A DNA stretch of 64,000 nt from Biomaibacter acetigenes (GTDB lineage: Bacteria > Bacillota > Thermosediminibacteria > Thermosediminibacterales > Tepidanaerobacteraceae): positions 806,001 to 870,000 of the forward strand of contig NZ_CP033169.1 of NCBI RefSeq assembly GCF_003691585.1. Direction: 5' to 3'. The translations under genes were made by a program, and so were the position numbers. Positions within the stretch are counted from its first letter, which is position 1. Each line of letters begins with the position of its first letter. The notes under the pieces were generated by a model. That model worked only from the letters and a program-made list of their open reading frames with translations, had not been told where the DNA came from and made no database searches. Shown here one piece after another: positions 32,872 to 41,801 of the stretch.

Positions 32872-34155
32872 TTGAAGCTGGAACTCGGGAATTTTCATGT
32901 AAAAGACCTGGTCTTTGGGGAAAAGACCGGATTTAAAGACGGCATTGTGACCGTTAATAAAATAGAGCTTTCCAGTATGCTGCTGGAAGACGGCAGGCTT
33001 AAAGCCGTGGACCTGGATATTGCAAAACCCGGGGAAGAAGTAAGGATTATACCGGTAAAAGATGTCATAGAACCAAGAGTTAAAGTGTCAGGCGGCACTG
33101 TATTTCCGGGGTTTCTGGGCAAACCCATCACCGTAGGTTCCGGTAGGACTCATGTCTTAAAAGGTATGGCAGTGGTGACCTGCGGCCGTATAGTGGGCTT
33201 CCAGGAAGGCATTATCGACATGGCAGGCCCCGGAGCCGAGTATACCCCCTTCTCAAAATTGTTCAACCTGGTGGTGATAGCCCATCCCAGGGACGGTCTG
33301 GATTCCCATGAGCACGAAGAGGCCGTAAGGATTGCCGGATTAAAGGCTGCTGCCTATGTGGCGGAGGCTGTAAAAAGCCTTGAGCCAGAGGAGACCAGGG
33401 CCTATGAGACTAAATCCATCGCCGGTGCCCTTTCCGAATACCCGGGGCTGCCCAAAGTGGCCTATGTTTATCAGCTACAGAGCCAGGGCCTCCTGCATGA
33501 TACTTATGTCTACGGTGTCGACGCCAAGAGAATCATCCCTACGCTTATATCTCCCACAGAAGTCATGGACGGGGCCATCGTCAGCGGCAACTGCGTTTCG
33601 GCCTGCGATAAAAACACCACCTATGTGCACCAGAACAACCCGGTCATAGAGGAACTCTATGCAAGGCACGGCAAGGATATCAATTTTGTAGGCGTCATCA
33701 TCACCAATGAAAATGTAACCCTGGCCGACAAGGAGCGGTCCTCGGATTATACGGCAAAACTGGCTGAATACCTGGGCCTTGATGGGGTAATCATAACTGA
33801 AGAGGGATTTGGCAACCCGGATACGGACCTCATCATGAACTGCAAAAAAATAGAGGGAAAAGGAATCAAGACAGTGCTCATTACGGATGAATATGCCGGA
33901 AGGGACGGCGCTTCCCAGTCCCTGGCCGATGCCGATGTAAAAGCCGATGCGGTGGTGACCGCCGGTAATGCCAATGAGGAAATAGTGCTGCCCCCTATGA
34001 AAAAAATCATAGGCCTCTCAGATACCGCCACCATCATCGCCGGAGGCTCCCAGAAATCCCTGCGGGATGACGGCAGCATTGAAATTGAACTTCAGGCCAT
34101 AACAGGGGCCACATCGGAAGTAGGCTTTACCCGCATGAGCGCGACGACATATTAG
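32872..34155 (+). CDS. grdE: Glycine reductase protein B proprotein GrdE
   Basis: 427 residues from TTG 32872 behind GGAGGG. The family proprotein is cut before a conserved cysteine to give two subunits, the larger carrying a pyruvoyl group. Here VSGNCVSACDKNTTYVHQNN places Cys241 at the expected spot. The glycine-binding Schiff base would form on this pyruvoyl. Other family segments are VVTCGRIVGFQEGIIDMAGPG and the C-terminal AITGATSEVGFTRMS. GrdE works with selenoprotein GrdB, encoded two genes on. Confidence 0.94.
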   Translation: MKLELGNFHVKDLVFGEKTGFKDGIVTVNKIELSSMLLEDGRLKAVDLDIAKPGEEVRIIPVKDVIEPRVKVSGGTVFPGFLGKPITVGSGRTHVLKGMAVVTCGRIVGFQEGIIDMAGPGAEYTPFSKLFNLVVIAHPRDGLDSHEHEEAVRIAGLKAAAYVAEAVKSLEPEETRAYETKSIAGALSEYPGLPKVAYVYQLQSQGLLHDTYVYGVDAKRIIPTLISPTEVMDGAIVSGNCVSACDKNTTYVHQNNPVIEELYARHGKDINFVGVIITNENVTLADKERSSDYTAKLAEYLGLDGVIITEEGFGNPDTDLIMNCKKIEGKGIKTVLITDEYAGRDGASQSLADADVKADAVVTAGNANEEIVLPPMKKIIGLSDTATIIAGGSQKSLRDDGSIEIELQAITGATSEVGFTRMSATTY

Positions 34156-34180
34156 AAGTTCGAGGTTCGAAGTTCGAATC
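34155..34180. repeat. TTCGAA-type intergenic repeat, copy 2
   Basis: GAAGTTCGAGGTTCGAAGTTCG and neighbours start directly after the grdE stop. It shares TTCGAGGTTCGA with the reverse complement of 20181-20206. It lies in the 190-base gap before grdA. Confidence 0.5.
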
Positions 34181-34345
34181 TAAGATATCGAACATCTTAA
34201 AGACTTTTCATGATATTCAAGGTACGAGAAAGGATATCCGTTTTGAAAAATCACAGTGAAATTGAAAACGGAAGATAATAGCATATGGTGAACAAAATAT
34301 GAGATCATAAAAGATACTAAAAATAAATATAAGGGAGGAATTTTG

Positions 34346-34816
34346 ATGTTTGAAGAAAAGAAAATCATCATCGTTGGAGACAGGGACGGTGTCCCGGGAC
34401 CGGCCATAGAAGCCTGTATGAAGACCACTAAAGGAGAAGTGGTGTTTTCCACCACCGAGTGCTTCGTCTGAACGGCCGCCGGTGCGATGGATCTGGAGAT
34501 CCAACAGAGAATTAAGGATATGGCGGAAAAATATGGAGCCGAAAACGTTGTAGTTATACTGGGTGGAGCAGAACCTGAAGCAGCAGGAATTGCTGCCGAG
34601 ACGGTGACTAATGGTGACCCCACCTTTGCGGGCCCGCTGGCGGGCGTTTCCCTGGGCCTGGCGGTGTACCACATCGTAGAGCCCGAGGTAAAAGCCGCTG
34701 TGGATGCCGGGGTTTATGACGAACAGGTGGGTATGATGGAAATGGTGCTGGATGTGGACGCCATTTCTAAAGAAGTGAGCAAGTACAGGGAGCAGTATTC
34801 GAAATATAAAGCATAA
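34346..34816 (+). CDS. grdA: Glycine reductase selenoprotein A (Sec at residue 42)
   Basis: 156 residues when the TGA at 34469-34471 is read as selenocysteine. The start ATG 34346 follows GGGAGG. The first part is [20 protein letters not shown], then TTECFVU, so the redox motif is Cys-x-x-Sec. After the UGA come [20 protein letters not shown] and a normal C-terminus. The length agrees with known GrdA (about 158). Selenoprotein A accepts the carboxymethyl group from protein B and is re-reduced by thioredoxin. A small stem-loop GGATC/GATCC (34489-34502, loop TGGA) 17 bases after the UGA is a candidate SECIS apex. A default gene caller would start it falsely at ATG 34487. Confidence 0.95.
34489..34502 (+). 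promoter_or_regulatory. Candidate bacterial SECIS apical hairpin in grdA
   Basis: GGATC (34489-34493) and GATCC (34498-34502) close a 4-base loop TGGA whose first base is 23 bases beyond the UGA codon. This lies within the usual window for bacterial SECIS loops. The lower stem was not verified by folding. Confidence 0.4.
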
Positions 34817-34841
34817 TGAAATCATGAAAGGAGGATTCGTT

Positions 34842-36185
34842 ATGGGGAAATATAGAGTTGTCCATTATATAAACCAGTTTTTTGGACAGATAGGCGGAGA
34901 GGAAAAAGCCGATACTCCCCCCCAGGATAAAGAAGGAATAGTAGGGCCCGGCATGGCCTTCAAGATGGCATTTGGTGAAGAGGCAGAAATTGTGGGTACC
35001 GTCATCTGCGGCGATTCATACTATAATGAGCATCAGGATGAGGCCAGGGCTGATGTGCTTTCCAGGATTAAAAAATATAATCCGGAGCTGGTCATAGCAG
35101 GGCCTGCCTTCAATGCGGGCCGTTATGGCATGGCCTGCGGCAGTGTTTGCAAGACCGTAATAGATGAACTTTCCATACCCGCCGTAACCGGAATGTTTCC
35201 CGAAAACCCCGGGGTGGAGGTTTTCAAGAAAGATGTCTATATCGTGGAAACCGCCAATTCTGCGGCGGGCATGAGGGATGCAGTCTCGAAGATGGCTGGG
35301 CTGGCATTGAAACTGGCCCGAGGGGAAAAAATAGGTCTGCCGGCCGCGGAAGGCTATATTCCCCGGGGAGTCCGCAAGAACATCTTTGTGGGAGAAAACG
35401 GCGCCCGTCGTGCGGTGGATATGCTTGTAAAGAAATTGAAAGGTGAACCCTTTACTACCGAATACCCAATGCCGAATTTTGACAGGGTAACAGCCGCACC
35501 CGCGGTAAAAGACCTTTCCAGAGCCACCATTGCTCTGGTGACGTCGGGAGGGATAGTCCCCAAGGGCAATCCGGACCGCATCGAGGCCTCAAGCGCTTCC
35601 AGGTTTGGTAAATATGACCTGGAAGGAGTGGAATTCCTCACTTCAAAAGATTTCCAGACGGCCCATGGCGGCTACGACCCGACTTACGCCAACGAGAATC
35701 CCAACCGCGTGCTGCCGGTGGATGTTATGCGCGACCTGGAAAAGGAAGGAGTCGTAGGAAAGCTGCACAGGTACTATTACGCCACAGTGGGCAACGGCAC
35801 CTCGGTAGCCAGTGCCAGAAGGTTTGCCCAGACTATAGCAAGAGAACTAATAGCCGACGGAGTCCAGGCGGTTATACTCACATCTACCTGAGGCACCTGC
35901 ACTCGTTGCGGCGCAACGATGGTAAAGGAACTGGAAAGGGCAGGGCTTCCTACAGTGCATGTGTGCACCATAGTCCCTATATCCCTCACGGTAGGTGCCA
36001 ACCGCATTGTGCCGGCGGTGGCAATACCACATCCTCTGGGGAATCCGGCCCTGAACCACGAACAGGAAAAAGAACTCCGCCGGAGCCTCATAATGAAAGC
36101 ACTCCATGCACTTAAGACCGATGTGGATAAACAGACGGTGTTTGAAGAAGCTGTTCCAGAAAAGGAAGCTGTTACTCTAAAGTGA
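34842..36185 (+). CDS. grdB: Glycine reductase selenoprotein B subunit GrdB (Sec at residue 350)
   Basis: 447 residues with the in-frame TGA at 35889-35891 read as selenocysteine 350, the position described for this subunit in other species. The motif is U-GTCTRCGATMVKELERAG, that is Sec-x-x-Cys-x-x-Cys. ATG 34842 is chosen over 34824 because GAAAGGAGG lies between them. Early sequence VVHYINQFFGQIGGEEKADT and EAEIVGTVICGDSYYNEHQDEA is typical of the GrdB/GrdF/PrdB selenoprotein group. The glycine-specific assignment rests on the operon. Together with the GrdE subunits it forms substrate-specific protein B. Confidence 0.94.
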
Positions 36186-36193
36186 AATAAAGG

Positions 36194-36214
36194 TAACCGG
36201 CTAAAAGCCGGTTA
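36194..36214 (+). promoter_or_regulatory. Intercistronic hairpin between grdB and grdC
   Basis: TAACCGGCT (36194-36202) and AGCCGGTTA (36206-36214) form a 9-bp stem with a 4-base-or-shorter loop and no T-run. It may adjust mRNA stability or the ratio between protein B and protein C. Confidence 0.6.
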
Positions 36215-36254
36215 TCTATATTCGAACTTCAAACATTGAAAGGAGGTTTTTTGC

Positions 36255-37838
36255 TTGACCTTTCCCGTCATATCCGGTTCAAGTTACATCATGGTGCATA
36301 CCCCAAACATCATGATGGCTGCCGGCACCACACAGCTCCTTGAAAAACAAAACGAGAAATCCGAATACTATCGCCGGGCTCCGGCACACATCAGAAGCTA
36401 CGAAGACGCCGTAGCCTATGCCCCAAATCAGGCATACATAGGAAGACTGAAGCCCGATGATTTGAAAAATATAAAAAGACCCTGGTATGAAAATCCCCTG
36501 CCCGGTGCCGAGCGCTTCGGACCTTATGGGGAGATAATGCCCGAAGATGAATTTTACGGCCTTATGGCTATGGCGGACGCCTTTGACCTGGTGATGCTGG
36601 AAAAGGGCTTTGCCCTGGAAATAAAGCAGAAATTATCGGCACACCCTCTGATGACCGATCAGGATCTTGCCCGTATAAAAACCGGCACCGATATGGAAAC
36701 CATAAGGCAACTTTTGGGACAGGGTGCCATAGAGCTTACATACCACGGCCATACGGTAGGCTGTATAAAAAAAGCTCATGATGTGGATGAAAACCTGTCT
36801 GCCCATACAATGCTCGAAAACATTGCCACAAAGGCTTCGGCTGTCCTAGCATTAAGGCACCTGATCAAAAATGCAGGCATATCTCCCTGGGGTATAGACT
36901 ACATCATAGAATGTTCCGAAGAAGCCTGCGGAGACATGAATCAGAGGGGCGGAGGCAATTTTGCAAAGGCTGTTGGCGAAGTGGCCGGATGCGTAAATGC
37001 CACGGGGGCCGATATCAGGGGATTTTGCGCCGGGCCGTCCCACGCCCTGGTGAATGCCGCAGCTCTTGTATCTGCGGGCATCTTCAAAAATGTGGCGGTG
37101 GTGGCGGGGGGTGCAGTGGCCAAGCTTGGTATGAATGGCCGCGATCATGTAAACAAGGGCATGCCCCTGCTGGAAGACATGCTGGGAAGTTTTGGTATAC
37201 TGGTAACGGCCAATGACGGTAAAAATCCCGTGATCAGAACGAATTCCATAGGGAGACATACCATCGGCTCCGGTGCTTCACCCCAGGCGGTCATCCAATC
37301 CATCGTCTACGACCCACTGGAAAGACTCGGCCTCAAGGCTACGGATGTGGATAAATTTGCCCCCGAGCTCCAGAACCCGGAAATTACAGAACCTGCCGGA
37401 GCCGGAGATGTGCCCAAAGCAAACTTCAAGATGATTGCGGCATTGGCGGTAAGAAGGGGCGAGATAGAAAAGGCAGCCATGGAAACATTTATAGAAGAAC
37501 ATGGTATGCCGGGCTTTGCACCCACTCAGGGCCATATCCCTTCCGGAGTACCTTTCATCGGTCACGCCAAAGAACTTATACTTTCCGGTAAAATGACAAG
37601 GACCATGATCATTGGCAAGGGCAGCCTCTTTTTGGGCCGTATGACCAACCTCTTTGACGGCATATCCTTTATAATTGAGAAAAACCCCGGAATTATTCCG
37701 GAAGAAAAACCCGCAGCAGAGAACGTAAAAGAACCGGCAAAGGCCACTGAATCAAAAGATATTTCCATATACCTGGCAGAAGCCTTCAGGGAATTTGCCG
37801 ATTACCTCAGGGCAAGGGGGAAGGGCGATGGCACTTGA
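36255..37838 (+). CDS. grdC: Glycine reductase protein C large subunit GrdC
   Basis: 527 residues from TTG 36255 behind AGGAGG. It belongs to the ketoacyl-synthase-III-like GrdC family. Visible are FPVISGSSYIMVHTPNIMM, ECSEEACGDMNQRGGGNFAKA, ADIRGFCAGPSHALVNAAAL and FIEEHGMPGFAPTQGHIPSG. Protein C takes the Se-carboxymethyl group from selenoprotein A as an acetyl thioester and, with GrdD, releases acetyl phosphate. The 3' end overlaps grdD by 11 bases. The last 60 residues are charged and Pro/Ala-rich (PEEKPAAENVKEPAKATES), a linker-like tail. Confidence 0.94.
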   Translation: MTFPVISGSSYIMVHTPNIMMAAGTTQLLEKQNEKSEYYRRAPAHIRSYEDAVAYAPNQAYIGRLKPDDLKNIKRPWYENPLPGAERFGPYGEIMPEDEFYGLMAMADAFDLVMLEKGFALEIKQKLSAHPLMTDQDLARIKTGTDMETIRQLLGQGAIELTYHGHTVGCIKKAHDVDENLSAHTMLENIATKASAVLALRHLIKNAGISPWGIDYIIECSEEACGDMNQRGGGNFAKAVGEVAGCVNATGADIRGFCAGPSHALVNAAALVSAGIFKNVAVVAGGAVAKLGMNGRDHVNKGMPLLEDMLGSFGILVTANDGKNPVIRTNSIGRHTIGSGASPQAVIQSIVYDPLERLGLKATDVDKFAPELQNPEITEPAGAGDVPKANFKMIAALAVRRGEIEKAAMETFIEEHGMPGFAPTQGHIPSGVPFIGHAKELILSGKMTRTMIIGKGSLFLGRMTNLFDGISFIIEKNPGIIPEEKPAAENVKEPAKATESKDISIYLAEAFREFADYLRARGKGDGT

Positions 37839-39021
37839 TAGAGCGGAACTTTTCTACCACCTGGCTGACGCCCTGGAAGGCAAACGTAAGAAAATAAAGA
37901 TTGGAATTACCGTTTCAGGTGGGGAACACCCTCCCGAAATGCTTCTTTTCGCGGCCCGGAAAGCACAGGACTTGCTGGACGGTGTGGAGGTTATCGCCCT
38001 GGGTCCCGCCGAAACCCTTGCAAAAGAAAGCCTGAAAGGCGTTCCGGCAGATTGCCTGGCGGATGCACATAGATTAATGGAAAAAATGCTGGATGATGGC
38101 GAGCTCGACGCCGCTGTGACCATGCACTATAACTTCCCCCTCGGAATTTCCACGGTGGGAAGGGTTGTCACCCCCGGAAAGGGCCGGCCTATGTATATAG
38201 CCACCACCACCGGCAGCGCCGCCGCCGGAAGGGTGGAGGCCATGGTAAAAAACGCCATATACGGTATAATTGCCGCCAGAGCCGCCGGCGATGAAAATCC
38301 CTCTCTGGGAATCCTGAACCTGGACGGCGCCCGGCAGGCGGAGCGCCTGTTGAAAGCCATAAAAGACAGAGGTTATGATATAAATTTTGCCGAGTCTCTA
38401 AGGGCCGACGGCGGCTGTATCATGAGGGGGAACGACCTTCTGGCCGGCTCCTGCGACATCATGGTCACCGACACCCTCACGGGCAACCTTCTCATGAAAA
38501 TATTTTCCGCCTACACCACCGGCGGAGACTATGAGGCTTCGGGCTGGGGCTACGGTCCCGGCATTGGAGAAAATGCAAGCAGGATAATCCTGATTTTGTC
38601 CCGGGCTTCAGGAGCACCGGTCATGGAGGGGGCCATAAGATATGCAGTGGAAATGGTCCGGGGAAATCTCCTGGAAAAGACCAGAGAGGAATTTGTGAAG
38701 CTTAAGGCCCTGGGGTTTGACGAGATTTTAAAAGGTACCGCCGAAGGCGCCCCGGCCGGCCAGGATTCTTTGCCCGGAGCGGGGAAAACCAGTGCAATGC
38801 CGTGGAAAAGCGGATTGTCTGTTTCCCCTCCGCCAAAAAAAGCCGTCACCGAAGAGATAAGCGGCATAGATGTGCTTCAAATGGAAGAAGCGGCAAATAC
38901 CCTATGGAAAAGCAACATATACGCCGAAACCGGCATGGGCTGCACAGGGCCGGTTATCCTGGTGGCCGGCGAGGATTTAAAACAGGCTGTGCATATACTA
39001 AAAGCAGAGGGGTATCTATAA
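37828..39021 (+). CDS. grdD: Glycine reductase protein C small subunit GrdD
   Basis: 397 residues from ATG 37828, behind GGGGGAAGGG inside the end of grdC. The PlsX-like fold has KKIKIGITVSGGEHPPEMLLFAARKAQDLL, GRPMYIATTTGSAAAGRVEAM and the C-terminal ETGMGCTGPVILVAGED with a conserved cysteine. GrdD provides the phosphate-acyltransferase step that yields acetyl phosphate, which is then used for ATP formation by acetate kinase. It is the last gene of the operon, and a terminator follows. Confidence 0.94.
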   Translation: MALDRAELFYHLADALEGKRKKIKIGITVSGGEHPPEMLLFAARKAQDLLDGVEVIALGPAETLAKESLKGVPADCLADAHRLMEKMLDDGELDAAVTMHYNFPLGISTVGRVVTPGKGRPMYIATTTGSAAAGRVEAMVKNAIYGIIAARAAGDENPSLGILNLDGARQAERLLKAIKDRGYDINFAESLRADGGCIMRGNDLLAGSCDIMVTDTLTGNLLMKIFSAYTTGGDYEASGWGYGPGIGENASRIILILSRASGAPVMEGAIRYAVEMVRGNLLEKTREEFVKLKALGFDEILKGTAEGAPAGQDSLPGAGKTSAMPWKSGLSVSPPPKKAVTEEISGIDVLQMEEAANTLWKSNIYAETGMGCTGPVILVAGEDLKQAVHILKAEGYL

Positions 39022-39046
39022 AATTAAAGTTCCTGAAAGTTTTATG

Positions 39047-39077
39047 GCTGTTGACAAAGCTGGTCAACAGCTTTTTT
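39047..39077 (+). terminator. Rho-independent terminator of the glycine reductase operon
   Basis: GCTGTTGAC (39047-39055) pairs with GTCAACAGC (39063-39071), followed by TTTTTT. Confidence 0.9.
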
Positions 39078-39300
39078 GTTAAAACTTACAAAAAAGAAAG
39101 TATGTAAAAATCCGTCGGGAAAGCCAATCAGCAAAGCATGATGTAAAGTACTCCAGAATTTTATTTTAAAAAAACCCCAAAAATATAAAATTTATATCGA
39201 ATATTATAATATAAAGTTATTGGAAAAATAAATTTCCTTTTTATTCCAATAATAATAAAAACGACATTGAAAAATCAAATTTTCGTAGGGGGTTTCAATA

Positions 39301-39549
39301 TTGACTAAAGAACAGACATACCAGTATTTCCTTGAGTTAATTAATAAAATTCCCAACAGAGAAAAGTATAGTGATGATGATTTAATACAAAATAACCTGG
39401 CTTATTTTATTGACAGGTATTATAATTCGCCGAACTGGGCTTATATGCAGGAGGAAGTGGAAAATCTATTAAAAAAAGGGGATTTAGTGGGACTGAGTTT
39501 TTATATCTTTAAAGCAATACAAAAATATAGGCAGACCCTTTTAAAATAA
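39301..39549 (+). CDS. Small protein of unknown function
   Basis: 82 residues from TTG 39301 behind GGGGG (39287-39291). The product is rich in Tyr, Asn and Lys (NNLAYFIDRYYNSPNWAYM) and is probably helical. It has no membrane segment and no family I recognise. It lies in an AT-rich pocket between the glycine reductase operon and an ABC operon, with a terminator behind it. The coding frame is supported by the binding site and by clean ends only. Confidence 0.55.
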   Translation: MTKEQTYQYFLELINKIPNREKYSDDDLIQNNLAYFIDRYYNSPNWAYMQEEVENLLKKGDLVGLSFYIFKAIQKYRQTLLK

Positions 39550-39594
39550 ATTTTATTAAAGAATAATTTTTCTTCCTCCCTGAAATAGATCATC

Positions 39595-39635
39595 CGGGTG
39601 ATGACACTTTTTTAGTGTTTTCACCCGTTTTTTTT
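39595..39635 (+). terminator. Rho-independent terminator
   Basis: CGGGTGATGACACT pairs with AGTGTTTTCACCCG across a T loop. A run of T follows to 39635. Confidence 0.85.
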
Positions 39636-39760
39636 AATCCTTAAATGTTCAAGGCTGATGGCTGCAATGAATATAATTTTTCGGTAACCTCTTCATGTCC
39701 TCTGGAATAATATAAAGAAGGTTAAGTTTTAAAATCTTTATAAATGTTAAAGGAGTGATG

Positions 39761-40885
39761 GTGTTGAAGCGGTTGGCGTGGGTATTGGTGTTTGTGATGC
39801 TGTTTTCCATCCTGGCGGCGGGATGCGGTCAGCAGGCTGTTAAGCAAGAACCCAAACAGTCGGAAAAACAGCAGACTGTACAGGAGGCTTCAAAGCAAGA
39901 AGCCGCTGAACCACAACAAAAAACAGAACTTGCACCTCTGTCGCCGACGGTAAAAGTGACGGTGGGCATGAAGCAGGTGGTTTCAGATGCCGGGGTCCTC
40001 ATCGGCATGGCCAGGGGGTATTACAAAGACATGGGCATAGAGATTGAACCGGTGCAATTCAATACCGGTCAGGACATGATAAACGCTCTGGGGGCCGGGC
40101 AGCTGGATGTGGGCTGCACCGTAACCGCAGCGGGGCTTTTCAATGCCATGCTGAGGGGTATCCCCATCAAGATTGTAGCTGATAAGGGCATAAATGTAGC
40201 AGGTAAGGGATATTACAGGCTGATGATCAGAAAGGATTTAGTAGATGAAATCAAGGACTTCAAAGATCTCAATGGAAGGAAACTGGCTGTGGTGGGCACC
40301 GCATCACTGGATGAGATCGCTCTGGACCGGGTACTCAACCAGGGAGGCTTGACTACAAAAGATGTGGATCTTCAGGTCATAAGGGCATTTCCGGATATAG
40401 TGGCGGCCATGAGCAACAAGAGCATCGACGGCGGCATGGTAATAGAACCCTTTGTGACGGCAGCTATTTCAAAAAATATTGCAGACCCCTGGAAAGACCC
40501 TGCGGAATATGACCCCGATGCGCAAACTGCTCTGCTGGTCTATGGGAAGAGCATGCTGGAGAGGCCCGAAGTGGCGAAACGATTCATGGTGGCATACGTA
40601 AAATCCCTCAGGGATTACAATGACGCCTTTTTCAAGAATAAAAACCGGGATGAGGTCATATCTATTCTTGCCCAATATTCGGTGGTAAAAGACAAGGAAC
40701 TTTACAAGAAGATGTATCCTGTGGGACTGAATCCTGATGGATATGTGAGGATGAAGGGTATCCAGATGGACCTGGACTGGTATAAACAGAGGGACCTATT
40801 AAAGGGCGACCTGAAGGCCGAAGATGTGGTGGACAACAGCTTCTGTGATTTTGCGGTACAGGTCCTGGGCAAGTATGAAAAGTGA
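39761..40885 (+). CDS. ABC transporter substrate-binding lipoprotein (SsuA/TauA/NMT1-like)
   Basis: About 374 residues. The start is among ATG 39758, GTG 39761 and TTG 39764. AAAGGAG (39749-39755) fits the latter two best. A signal peptide with lipobox LAAGC near residue 25 is followed by a Gln/Lys/Glu-rich linker. The domain then shows VTVGMKQVVSDAGVLIGMARGYYKDMGIEIE, the beginning common to sulfonate, nitrate and thiamine-precursor binding proteins. The ligand is not readable from sequence. It forms an operon with 40950-42601. Confidence 0.9.
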   Translation: MLKRLAWVLVFVMLFSILAAGCGQQAVKQEPKQSEKQQTVQEASKQEAAEPQQKTELAPLSPTVKVTVGMKQVVSDAGVLIGMARGYYKDMGIEIEPVQFNTGQDMINALGAGQLDVGCTVTAAGLFNAMLRGIPIKIVADKGINVAGKGYYRLMIRKDLVDEIKDFKDLNGRKLAVVGTASLDEIALDRVLNQGGLTTKDVDLQVIRAFPDIVAAMSNKSIDGGMVIEPFVTAAISKNIADPWKDPAEYDPDAQTALLVYGKSMLERPEVAKRFMVAYVKSLRDYNDAFFKNKNRDEVISILAQYSVVKDKELYKKMYPVGLNPDGYVRMKGIQMDLDWYKQRDLLKGDLKAEDVVDNSFCDFAVQVLGKYEK

Positions 40886-40890
40886 GCAAA

Positions 40891-40928
40891 TTAATGGCCG
40901 AAAACCGTATATGGTTTTCGGCCATTAA
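40891..40928 (+). promoter_or_regulatory. Intercistronic hairpin after the binding-protein gene
   Basis: TTAATGGCCGAAAACC (40891-40906) is fully complementary to GGTTTTCGGCCATTAA (40913-40928), a 16-bp perfect stem. No T-run follows and the permease gene starts 21 bases later, so it probably slows 3' decay of the upstream message or lowers downstream expression. Confidence 0.8.
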
Positions 40929-40949
40929 CTAGAGGGGAGTGACATCACG

Positions 40950-41801
40950 ATGAGCATGATGGAAGAAAGAATCCGCAAGACCTTCGGGCGTATAATAATA
41001 AAAGAAGAAAAGGGAGAAATTAAAAGCAAAGCATGGGCAAGTAGAGGGTTTCTGTTAAAAGTCCTGGCCTTTTTGTCTCCTTCCCTGCTTCTCATTTTAT
41101 GGGAGATTCTGGCGAGATTTAACATGATTGATGTCAGGCTGTTTTCCAGTCCTTCCAGGATATTTGCCACGCTGGTCCCCATGTTATACTCGGGAGAACT
41201 GCTCTACCACACTCTGGTCAGCACCCAGAGAATCGTTTTAGGATTTCTGGCAGGAGCGTTTCCCGGCGTGATACTGGGGCTTTCCATGGGGCTATTTCCC
41301 CCGGTGAGAGCAAGCCTGATGCCCATGGTGGCGGCAACCTTTCCCATCCCCAAACTGGCCATTATGCCACTTATTCTCATCATCTTTGGCCTGGGCGAGG
41401 CATCCAAAGTCTTCACCATTGCCATAGGCGTGTTTTACCTGGTATTGATAAATACCATGGCAGGGGTTTTGAATATAGATGATATATATCTGGATGTGGC
41501 TAAAAATTTTGGAGCCAGCCGCTTCCAGTTTTACACCACCGTGGCGCTGCCCGGAGCACTGCCCATGATATTTGCAGGTTTCAAGCTGGGGATGGGCACT
41601 GCGCTTCTGCTCATAGTTGCTGCGGAACTTTCGGCGGCAAAGGCCGGCGTGGGATGGATGGTGTGGAGGGCTTATGACATGTTCGACATTGAAAAGATGT
41701 TTGTGGCCCTGATAACCATGGCCTTTCTGGGATATGTGTTTTCTTACCTGCTTGACCTCATAGAAAGGATTGTGATACCGTGGAAGAGCGAAAAGAGTTG
41801 A
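40950..41801 (+). CDS. ABC transporter permease (SsuC/TauC-like)
   Basis: 283 residues with six membrane segments and a basic N-terminal tail of about 30 residues. FLSPSLLLILWEILARFNMID starts the membrane part. The EAA-type loop is DVAKNFGASRFQFYTTVALPGALPMIFAG near residues 185-212. The family serves sulfonate, taurine, nitrate and pyrimidine-precursor uptake. GGGGAG precedes ATG 40950. It overlaps the ATPase gene by 22 bases if the latter starts at 41780. Confidence 0.92.
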   Translation: MSMMEERIRKTFGRIIIKEEKGEIKSKAWASRGFLLKVLAFLSPSLLLILWEILARFNMIDVRLFSSPSRIFATLVPMLYSGELLYHTLVSTQRIVLGFLAGAFPGVILGLSMGLFPPVRASLMPMVAATFPIPKLAIMPLILIIFGLGEASKVFTIAIGVFYLVLINTMAGVLNIDDIYLDVAKNFGASRFQFYTTVALPGALPMIFAGFKLGMGTALLLIVAAELSAAKAGVGWMVWRAYDMFDIEKMFVALITMAFLGYVFSYLLDLIERIVIPWKSEKS

